A DNA stretch of 64,000 nt from Rhabditoides inermis (Eukaryota; Nematoda; Chromadorea; Rhabditida; Rhabditidae): assembly GCA_963966185.1 (NCBI GenBank), contig CAWZYM010000359.1:32501-96500 (forward strand), read 5' to 3'. The position numbers and the translations under genes are program-made. A model generated the notes under the pieces. That model saw only the letters and a list, made by a program, of their open reading frames with translations. It was not told the origin of the DNA and did not search any database. Shown here piece by piece: positions 33,085-42,200 of this stretch (position 1 is its first letter; every line of letters begins with the position of its first letter).

Positions 33085-33383
33085 TCACTGGTGTATGAGT
33101 CTTGCCGCGGGCCACGCCGCGCATTACCCCGCCCTATGATCACACTTGATCACACGTTACCCATACCACTTATTCATTTCCGTTTTACCGCATACCTTGT
33201 AACCTATTGCTTGTGTTTTTCATTGCTTATCTGTGATTGTAGGTGTGTTCTGTCCATCCCTGATGAAGGCTTAGTGCCGAAACGTTGGATAAAAAGGTGA
33301 TACTTTTTCGTGGTTTCCGGCTGTGATATCAAATCTCATTTGAATATTTCATCAACCACGCACATGGAGTCCGTACAACCATC
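33081..33383 (+). repeat. PLE 2 3' pseudo-LTR
   Basis: 303-bp terminal repeat that starts at the ORF stop codon and ends with a duplicate of the first ~25 codons of the ORF, then meets (ACTTCATC)n. Confidence 0.88.
33256..33290 (+). ncRNA. Hammerhead ribozyme motif, PLE 2 3' repeat
   Basis: Fourth copy of the motif, identical to 30298-30332. With the 5' copy it brackets the complete element, so ribozyme cleavage at both would release a unit-length RNA. Confidence 0.8.
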
Positions 33384-33492
33384 ACTTCATCACTTCATCA
33401 CTTCATCACTTCATCACTTCATCACTTCATCACTTCATCACTTCATCACTTCATCACATGTGATGAAGTGATGAAGTGATGAAGTGATGAAT
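33384..33492. repeat. (ACTTCATC)n / (GATGAAGT)n hairpin microsatellite
   Basis: About 70 bp of ACTTCATC repeats turns at 'CACATGTG' into the complementary GATGAAGT repeats. The same palindromic arrangement occurs at 25783-25850. Confidence 0.92.
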
Positions 33493-33591
33493 TTTCCAGG
33501 ACACCAAAGTTTTTAAAAAGAAAAGAAATTGTAGTGTCAGTGTAACGTTGTGCGTTGTGCAACATCGTGCAGACATCGATGACGTCACAAG

Positions 33592-34590
33592 CGTACAAGC
33601 GGGCGAGTCGCCTCCGACAAAACACGGTCTCCGCCCACTTTGGCACCCTCCCAAAGTGGGCGGGGCCGTCTTTGGGAGCGGGCGAGTCGCCTCCGACTTG
33701 CCGCCGACAATCCTCCGATTTCGTATGATTTGAAAGCGAAAAGCGATTAATCGATCTTTCATCTGTGTTTTGTAATGTAAACAAGAACTGTACCGCTTTC
33801 AAGGCATCCACGTGACAACACGTATATGATGACATTGTTACACGTAATCACTCAGGTTACTTCATGGTTTATGGGTCCGTCATGCAGATCAGGGCGGCGA
33901 CGATGTGGGCGTAAGGCGGTAGCAGACACGGCTGGTTGAGTAGTAGGTCGAACTTGCCGGCACAACGCGCACGCTTCTCCGGTGACGAATGACGCACCGT
34001 CAGAGAAGACGGACGACTTCTTGTTTTCAACAAACAGAGCGCTCAGCGGGCATCCCGCCTTACCATGACTTCAAACTCCATGTCCCTCTTCATCGTGTAG
34101 CGCAGGAACTTCTTGGCTCGCATCCTCGGTTGGCGCATGCGCTGGCATGATGCTGGTCTTCTTTCCTCGTACTTCTGCATGCACGTCGATGAGGGTTGAT
34201 GACGATCATGTTTACGTTGACGAAGGTGAAGATGACCATCACTCATTCCGCGCACTGACCTAGAAGTACCCAGGCAAACAGACTACATGCCACGAGACTA
34301 CGAGCACATCCATGCCACGACGTGGGCGTGAGCGCCGGCGCCGGCGCCGACAGCTTCTCCACATTAGTATATAGTAGTTATCAATTTCAAAATATAAGGG
34401 TATCACCCAGCTTTTGCTAGCATATTTTAACATATTTACAAGTGTAAATACATTTTGATGATTAAAAATATGCGCTCAGAAAAACGTAGTGAGAAATATC
34501 AACTTTTGCTATTTGAAATTCGCGCCAGTTTTTTGTCGGCGGCGACTCGGAGGCGACTCGGCGCGAACCCGGCGGCGAGTCGCCCGGTTG
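33592..34590. mobile_element. Possible inverted-repeat element
   Basis: 'CGAGTCGCCTCCGACTTGCC' (about 33685-33712) is mirrored by 'GGCGACTCGGAGGCGACTCG' (about 34541-34562), with weaker matching beyond. Inside, 33635-33668 is a hairpin (CCGCCCACTTTGG/CCAAAGTGGGCGG). The inner sequence 33870-34260 has minus-strand stretches such as KKFLRYTMKRDMEFEVMVRR and LNQPCLLPPYAHIVAALICM in different frames, perhaps a decayed coding fragment that I cannot identify. Confidence 0.4.
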
Positions 34591-34599
34591 TATGTGAGC

Positions 34600-35165
34600 A
34601 CATCAATTTGTTTTTTTTTTCTCTCGATGTTTTTATTTTTGTTTTTTGTTGTTGTTTTTATCGTTTGTTGTATTCACTAATGTTCTCGAATAGCGAAGTT
34701 TTTAAAATAACAAATAACTTGCACATGATACGCCAGTAATCGCTTAGGGATCGGCTTACGACACCGTCGATGTGTATTTTTTTGATGTGTATTTTTTTTA
34801 AAATCGTTTTTGTTCCTGTCTTGCGTCTATAATTCATCAATTCTGCGCACTTATATACCTTTCTGTCTCTGACTAACATGCTGGCTGTACGTGTCGCGTT
34901 ACGAAATCTTCACGCTTCCTAGCATCATCTATATAAGTTCATATTTCACGTATTATGTTTACCAAAGGCATTTCAGTAATGTACAACAACCAGCAGTCGG
35001 CGAGCTACGAGAGCACCGTCGATCATCGACCATACGCATGTGCCGCGGCATGACCGATCAGGTGATTATCGATTTATTGATTACGATGTGATTGAAGGAA
35101 AAATCTCCGGAGTGAGTGAGAGGTTGCAAAAGACAAGGAGATGACAGAACTAGAAACTACCTTTG
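34600..35165. other. No supported gene
   Basis: A/T-rich sequence. A possible exon at about 34978-35060 lies between CATTTCAG and donor GTGATT, but it has two open frames, neither of which is recognisable. Confidence 0.4.
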
Positions 35166-35646
35166 CAGGTTATTTGTAGAAGAACAAGTCACGCTGGGCA
35201 GACTGGTACTGGAAACGAACGTTATGTACTGCAAGGTGAGCGAGGTTGTCTTCGATTCGCTGCCTTCGAGACGACTTTGAAATACGAACGACCGGGTTTC
35301 GAAACTTTTCCTGATTATCACTGTTTACAGATTGGCGACAAAAAGCTGCCGAAAGAGGCGCGGGAGGGGATCGGCGAGGAGACCAAGGAACTGCATTAGG
35401 TGGGGAAGGAGGTGGAGGCGGAAGAGAGAAAAATGGAGAGGGAGAGAGATTGGACAGGCACGGACTGAAGGAAACCGAAACACAACAAACTTTTAAATAA
35501 CGGTAAACGTTCACCGAAAAAGTGATGTGGAGAATAGACACGGAACCAGTTTATTCTAACGATACCAGTGGAGTTGTAGTCTCAGTTGGTGACACCAATG
35601 ACGTCAACAAGTCACGACAACACTAACGAACAGGTTTATCGCGTAT

Positions 35647-36027
35647 TCATTGCGGACCTCGATCACTAATTGCTCCGCCGAGAGTAACGTCCCCCTTTCC
35701 CACGATGCTCGGCCCGTGCGTCTGGAGAGAGTTTCGGCGTCGGCGTAGACGGCTTGATGACACGGGGATGGGCGGCGAGTAGGTAGAGAGGGAACGGTGG
35801 TGGACTACTCCCGTAGCATCGCGAGCAAGTGTGGCGTGGCGCGCGCGATCCTCCGGATGCCGGCGTAGCTTGATCTCGCCGTCGCGCCTTGGTCTACCGT
35901 CATTTTCTTGCCGTCGCTCTCGCAGTCTTCTCGGGTCGCGGGTCTCGGCCTTGGTGGCCTCTCTCGTCTTAAACTGTTCGCTCTTTCCGCGTCTCTTCCT
36001 GGCCAGCTCCGCGTATTGTTCAGACAT
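35647..36027 (-). CDS. Hypothetical basic protein (126 residues)
   Basis: Minus-strand ORF starting MSEQYAELARKRRGKSEQFK, very rich in Arg and Glu through residue ~70, then Ser/Pro-rich. A CAG-type acceptor lies just upstream of the ATG. I know no family for it. It may be a single exon or chance; it lies inside the interval that splits TatD copy B. Confidence 0.3.
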   Translation of the reverse strand: MSEQYAELARKRRGKSEQFKTREATKAETRDPRRLRERRQENDGRPRRDGEIKLRRHPEDRARHATLARDATGVVHHRSLSTYSPPIPVSSSRLRRRRNSLQTHGPSIVGKGDVTLGGAISDRGPQ

Positions 36028-36159
36028 CTGCGAACGCCCTGGAAAGAAAGATGAAGACTGTATAAACCTTCGTTTTCAGCATGGTTTTGTCGGTCATATC
36101 CTCACCACAGAAATCTGAAGTGTTACGCAAGAAAATTACGCTTCCATTATAAATTTCTG

Positions 36160-36222
36160 CTAGCTCTCGCTGGTCAAGATGAGGTCGCAGGTTCCCGGGT
36201 TCGACTCTGGTTATCCGTGCAG
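36160..36222 (+). repeat. tRNA-like (SINE head) fragment
   Basis: An A-box-like 'TAGCTCTCGCTGG' and a B-box 'GGGTTCGACTC' are 35 nt apart. They do not fold as a functional tRNA. It is the weakest of the seven tRNA-like modules. Confidence 0.4.
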
Positions 36223-36895
36223 TGTGTTAAATCGAAGACTTCATTCGTTGGGCTCTGTGACCATTCTGTCTCTAGTAGTAAACTGTAAACATGTTCGCGA
36301 CCCCACTTTAAAAGAGTAGGTATCGTTATGCTTCCCGTTTTCGTGAAAGCGCAAAAAAAGTTTTTGGTGAATGTTAAATGTTGTGAACATCAGTGATTTT
36401 ATTATATTAGTGTAACTTACTTGAATAGGTATCTGTTTAGAAGATAGTATATTTATGTATAGTAGGCTCGCCCACCAGTTTCGCTCTCTCACGCAAGAGA
36501 GCCGAGCGCGACGAAATAGTTTAGACAACGAGAGACGACAGAGAAAAAGAGACAGGCGCGCGCCAGCTGGCCACTCCCGGCAACTATGACACAAAATTTT
36601 GGTTTTGAAAAGTTTATACCAAAACTCATTCAATAATCACCATTCACCAATGTGCATGACTAGTCAATCATTGTCAATAAAAGTAATGCCATGAACCACG
36701 AATATACATGATGTTACACAGATCAGCGCAAACGTATTTATTTCGATATAGCGATTACAATAGAACATGACGATTTGATTGTTGTTAGGTGTATGTCCAA
36801 GCTGCCAGTAGTTCTCTATCGCTATCATCATATTGCTGTTGACTGTTAACACCACTGTTATGAATACACTTACACAAGTAAAAATGCGAATTTAA

Positions 36896-37190
36896 AAACC
36901 GTTGGTGTGCGAGAGTGCGAGGTGGAGAGTGGAAAGAACGGGCAGGCGAGGCAGCGGTTTCGTCGGATCACATCCACGCATCTTCTCGTTAGCGGGCTCG
37001 GTGCGGACATCATCTACAACCATGACTAATACTACAATAAAACACACAAGTAGATGAAATATGATAATCGCAATTCTTACCTCATCCAGAATCTGGCGCC
37101 ACACACCCGTGATGACCGCGCAGCTTCTTGCGCAACGAAACCGGCTTGTTCAGCGCGGTGCGCCAGCTCCATCATGATCCAACTGAAACA
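36896..37190 (-). CDS. Two exon-like blocks, unidentified
   Basis: On the minus strand 37185-37081 (WIMMELAHRAEQAGFVAQEA... to donor GTAAGAATTG) is followed by 37010-36896 (DVRTEPANEKMRGCDPTKPL... to TAA). Splice borders are plausible; no family is recognised. 36223-36890 and 37191-37880 hold nothing else that I can support. Confidence 0.3.
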
Positions 37191-37959
37191 CACTACTTCG
37201 CAATCACAATTGTAGGTTGTAAGCACAATGTGCACACAACTATTATAAAACACGACGGCGACGAATATACATAGATCATGAAATAAACAGACATACAACA
37301 ACGCGACATACGAACGGAATTCACGCATGCTAAGCAATTGTGAATGTTTTAAAAGAAGCGTCAGTAATCATTTATTTTAAATGCACAAAAATAAAACATG
37401 AATACGAAATATGAAGAAACAAAAACCAACAAAAACAACAATGAACAGAAACAGCTGATTCGATTAGATGCGTGTGGACACGCGACGGGTCAGTACAAGT
37501 TTCTACGAAAATGTTTTCAACAGAAAAACCTGAGCTGAGCGAGCCTATTATAGGAAATAGGAATATGCATACACATAACACACATAGCAATATCGTGAAT
37601 ATTTGGATTTGTGAGTGTCGTTTCTTTCTCTCGCCATCTCTCGTTCGCATCGTCGTCATTGTCGCCATTGTGCACGATCTCTCACGGATGCAAGATCTCT
37701 TCGATTCATATAATTATAGTGGATTATGGGATTGTGGGCGAGTATGCCGGTATAATTTCATTCAAGTTGTCAACTCTGTTTGAGTGATTGTAAAACTATC
37801 TGCTTACCAAGGAAATATGGGCAACACTGAACTTGCACGATTAGATTTCGAACAGAGTTGTGGTGGTTGTTCGCTTACTCATAGAGCAAGTCGTGCGCAC
37901 TGGCTGCGATCTGTGAGCTGGTGGCAGGGTTAATGGGGGAGAAGCCGGAGGAGGTAAGG

Positions 37960-38008
<49 letters not shown>

Positions 38009-38099
38009 CTTTCTTTTCAAGGTTGCCCGGCGGACTTCCGAGAATGCCAAGAAGATCTACGGTCTGGAGTAGAAGAAGAGGCTTAGAAAAAGAAGATGA

Positions 38100-38989
38100 G
38101 GAGAATATTGATTTGTTATGTTTCTTTGTTGTAATTTTTGTGGGTTTGTATAAAGGGTGCATTGGACGAGTTGTAGGCGAGTGTGCTCATTGAATCGGCT
38201 TGGTTCCGTGAAATGTCTGCGATTTGTGGTTCATTTCCAAGACTACTCTTTGCTGTCATTGTACTTTTCTCACAGTGGCAGGTGGGAGGGTCAAGCTGAT
38301 AAGAGATTGAAAGAGATAAGACAAGCTGTCGCGAGCAGTGGTCAGATCTCTTATCACTAGGTTGTCGTGCAGACTGATTTGATAACTGCATAGAACTTCA
38401 AAGTACTGTGGTCATTTCGCTGCGTTGAAATCCCGGTTCTATCTCACTCTCTCGCTCTGTCTCGGTTGTTTTCATCGCACCGAACGCATAGTATGTATGT
38501 GTGTACTCTGCACTGAGCATCGATTTTTTCTCCATCACTGCGAGAGACGTCTAGCTAGAGATGAGAGAGAGCTCACGCTATTCGCGTCGTGTAATCAGAG
38601 CGCTGCGTTCGGTTGAATATTAGGATTGTAACTGGTATCGATGTTATGTTTTTTGTTGTTTATCTTATCTCTTCTAGCCACCCATAGCTACCCCCCCCCC
38701 CCCCCCCGATTATTTCAATCTGCCACTGTTTTGTTGCGTCTCGTGTTTTTTGCGATGGGATGGTATCTTTGCAGTGGAGAGTGGTGAGAGTTTACAACGA
38801 TGTTTTTGTGCGTTTCCATGTTTACCGTGCTATCGTACGTGGGTGTGCTTTTTCGAGTTTGGTTCATCCATTAGACTCATCGGTATACTATACGTTTCAA
38901 CGACACTCTATTTGAGGGTGATTTGGTTCACAATTGATGAAACGCGCGCTTTGCGAATATCAACCGATTCACTCACTATTACACTACTC

Positions 38990-39036
<47 letters not shown>

Positions 39037-39190
39037 GTCATCCGACTTTCACTCTTCTTTCGCCTCTGTGTCGTTCTGATTCTGCCTGCGCGTTTTCTTG
39101 TCGTGTATTGATGATCCTGTATGATCATAGTTTCCTTGTTCTTAACTTCTAATTTATAATCATATTTAAATTAATTTCAATTTAGAATTT
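38100..39190. other. Upstream region of UMPS; simple repeats only
   Basis: It holds a poly-C run at 38691-38707 and (GTT)n at 38991-39034. No promoter motif is identified with confidence. A splice acceptor TTTGCAG ends at 39194, two bases before the UMPS start codon. Confidence 0.5.
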
Positions 39191-39196
39191 GCAGGT

Positions 39197-41017
39197 ATGT
39201 CGTCGATTCTCACCGAGCAGTCCGCGTCGGCGGCGCGCATCCGGAATCTGATGCGGAAGATGGTGGAGAGCAAGGTGGGGGGGGGGAGAGAGAGATAGAG
39301 AGAGAGGGAGAGAGAGAGAGAGAGCGGGGGGGGAGGGAGAGAGAGAGAGAGAGAGGGAGAGAGAGATTTCCCCTGTTCAGGTGTTCAAATTCGGCGACTT
39401 TGTGCTGAAGAGCGGCCAGCACTCTCCCATCTACATCGACCTTCGCGAGTGCTTCGGATACCCCGATCTCATGGTGCGTGGGCGGGGCGGGGCGAGAGGA
39501 GGCGGAGCTTGGTGTCAAGACTTGGAGTGCTCGGGTTAATATCTGTGCACACTGTAAACAGTTTGTTACAATATAGGTTCTACACGTTTTCTAATCAGTA
39601 TTAGATTCGTGATCGTGAGCATTACGCTGTAAGAAAATATAGTGGCTTTCAATTTTTTCTTCCATTCGAGATTTGAGTGCCAGTCTCTTCGAAACGCTCT
39701 CGACTCGCTTGTTGTATTCGTGATATGCTACACTATTATGTGAATGTAAATGTAAAGTTTGTGAATCAATGCAATATGATATAAGATTTCAGGAGTGCGC
39801 TTCCCGCTGTGTGGCCGAGATGATCTCCCGCCAAGTGGAGCCGTTCAGCGGCATTGTCGGAGTGCCATACGCAGCCCTGCCGTATGCCACGGTGGGTGTG
39901 TGTGTCTGTGTGTATGTATGTGTGTATGTATGTGTCCTGTCCTGTCCCTCTGTGTCCGCTGCTCTATGTATGGTACTGTTCCTATGCCACGGTGGGTGTG
40001 TGTCTGTCTGTGTGTCTGTGTGTATGTCTGTCTTTCTGCCTTGTTGGCTTTCCGCCTGTCTGACCGCCTGTTCATGACACTATCTGAATATGTTTGTATG
40101 AAGATATGCAGGCCATTTTGTGACACTAACTTTCATCTCGAGCGAGAGAGAGAGAGGATAGAGGGAGGGTTCACCTTTCGTGTTTGTTCCGCATTATGAA
40201 GTTACTGTTAGCATCGTGAACATGATAAATATTAGCCTTTGCTGTATTTGCGACGAATAAGTAGTAGTTGAAACGTATGCACAATGGATAGATATTGTTT
40301 CCAACGTTTGCGTGACTGCATTTATTCGGTTTTGCATTGTACAAACATGTCATTTAAAAACCACTTGATAAATATATTACCACTCATTTCAGCTCGCCTC
40401 TTCGTACGTGCAGAAACCGCTGATCATCATCCGCAAGGAGGCCAAGGCGTATGGAACGAAGAAGCTTATCGAGGGTGGGTGGACAGGGAAGGAGAGAGAG
40501 AGGAGAGAGAAGAGAGAAGAGAGAGAGATAGAGAATAGAGAAAGAGGGAGCGAATAGAGAGAGAGAGAGAGAGAGAGAGATAGCGAATAGAGAGAGCGAG
40601 AGAGAGAGAGAGATGAGAGAGAGAGGAGAGAGAGAGATTCGCTGTTTAGGTCTGTACGCCAAGGGTGAGACTGTGGTGATCATCGAGGACGTTGTCACCA
40701 GCGGCGGCAGCATCAAGGATGTGAGTGGGGGCGGAGCGATGTGGATCGCGTATCTATTCGATATTGGCTATGGTTGGGGGGGCATAACTAGAGTGTATTC
40801 TGTATCCCCCTTCCAGGTGGTGCGTATCCTTCGCGAGGAGGGTCTAGTCGTGGAGGACGTCTACTGTCTGCTGGACAGGGAGCAGGGAGGGAAGAAGGCG
40901 CTCGAAGAGGAGGGCATCAGACTGCATAGGTGGGGGATGTCTCTGTCTCTGTCTCTGTCTCTGTCTCTGTCTCTGTCTCTGTCTCTGTCTCTGTCTCTGT
41001 CTCTGTCTCTGTCTCTG

Positions 41018-41090
<73 letters not shown>

Positions 41091-41793
41091 TTCTGTGAGA
41101 AGAGGGGGTAGATAAAAAGAGAGAGGAGAGAGAGCAGAGAGAGGAGAGAGGAAGAGAGAGAGAGCTGCTACATAATCCATGATCCATCTTCTTTCCAGTC
41201 TTCTGAACATGGAGCGCGTTCTCTCCTTCCTCATTTCCACTGCCACCATCGACGAGGCGACGTGGCAGCAGATTGGTGAGTCAATTTACTGATTCATCGA
41301 TTTATTGATTGACTGGTCCATTGAATTTGTTGTAGATGTAGTCTGTCCCTTGTGGTTTTAGTTTTTTTTACATTTCTATTTTAAATTGCGATCGAGTGAA
41401 CATTAACACGAGTGAAACGTAAAATCATTAGGTTAGGTGTTCAGAGTATGAATTATCACATAATTTGGTTCATAATTCTCTCTAGCAAGCACTATGCGTA
41501 GCCTTTTAAAATGTTACAACAGTAGAAAATTGTGGCAATTTGGGTCGTTCCGAGCGGTAGTGGTACTGAATAGTAAGAATCTTCCTTTTGCCAAACGCAG
41601 AGAGAGAGGTGCACGTCAATACTTTTTATCGATTAATTTCTGATTTACTATTGATTATCGATTGACCCCTGCAGTGACTGCTCTGAACCTCGGCTACACG
41701 TCGGTGGAGAAGTTCGATATCGGGAAGGGAATGGAGGACGAGAAGGCATACGCGGCGGATGTGGTGGGTGGAGAGGGAGAGACAGGGGAGAGG

Positions 41794-41827
<34 letters not shown>

Positions 41828-41855
41828 GAGAGAGAGGTAGGGAGGGGGAGGGAGG

Positions 41856-41898
<43 letters not shown>

Positions 41899-42061
41899 GG
41901 TCTCTCACTACAGTCGCCTCGCGTCTCTCTGGACGCGCGTCTCTCTCACTCGACGAACCCGCTGAACAAGAAGCTGCTCGCTCTGATGCAGAGGAAGAAG
42001 AGCAACGTGTGTCTGGCGGTGGACTACACCGAGGCGGACAAGGTGTTGGAGGTGGGCGGAG

Positions 42062-42100
<39 letters not shown>

Positions 42101-42169
42101 TGAAACTGCATGTTGGAATGTTGGGTTGTATCACGGTCGATTCACGGTCGAGTGTTGGAGGTGGGTGGA

Positions 42170-42200
<31 letters not shown>

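Larger units (their letters stand above)
30142..33383 (+). mobile_element. Penelope-like element 2 (full length, plus strand)
   Basis: PLE in head-to-head orientation to PLE 1: 5' terminal repeat 30142-30425 (lacking the first 19 bases), ORF 30352-33084, 3' terminal repeat 33081-33383. The 3' repeat extends 44 bp further than in PLE 1, up to 'GTACAACCATC', and abuts an (ACTTCATC)n tract. Confidence 0.93.
25746..33530. mobile_element. Foldback element with (ACTTCATC)n arms, host of the PLE palindrome
   Basis: The outer ends are inverted copies: 25746-25790 ('...TTTTGGCATCCTGGAAAATTC') and 33486-33530 ('GAATTTTCCAGGACACCAAAG...'). Next to them lie (ACTTCATC)n/(GATGAAGT)n hairpins at 25783-25850 and 33384-33492, with another tract at 26881-26926. 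Taking out the PLE insert (26924-33383) leaves a foldback element of about 1.3 kb. The PLEs therefore inserted into a pre-existing microsatellite arm. Confidence 0.7.
35169..38072 (+). pseudogene. TatD-family nuclease, degenerate copy B
   Basis: Exon remnants in TatD order: 35169-35235 (decayed, LGRLVLETN...MYCK, with the metal-binding Asp region altered), 35331-35399 (IGDKKLPKEAREGIGEETKE, whose final Lys codon is now TAG), 37885-37953 (SCALAAICELVAGLMGEKPE) and 38022-38072 (VARRTSENAKKIYGLE and stop). The last two exons keep good splice sites, but 2.5 kb of unrelated sequence separates them from the first two. The in-frame stop and the loss of the LETDAP motif mark it as a pseudogene. It supplies the final exon that copy A lacks, so A and B could be parts of one duplicate split by the PLE/foldback insertion. 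Confidence 0.85.

Noticed and set aside
39769..40077. [15 protein letters not shown] ORFs downstream of UMPS exon 3
   Set aside because: Translation of the GTGTGT/GTATGT repeat in the intron.
40938..41187. ORFs of alternating VS, SL, RD or ER residues in (GTCTCT)n and (GA)n tracts (also near 24.8, 25.1, 42.8, 51.8 and 54.4 kb)
   Set aside because: Pure translation of simple repeats inside introns.
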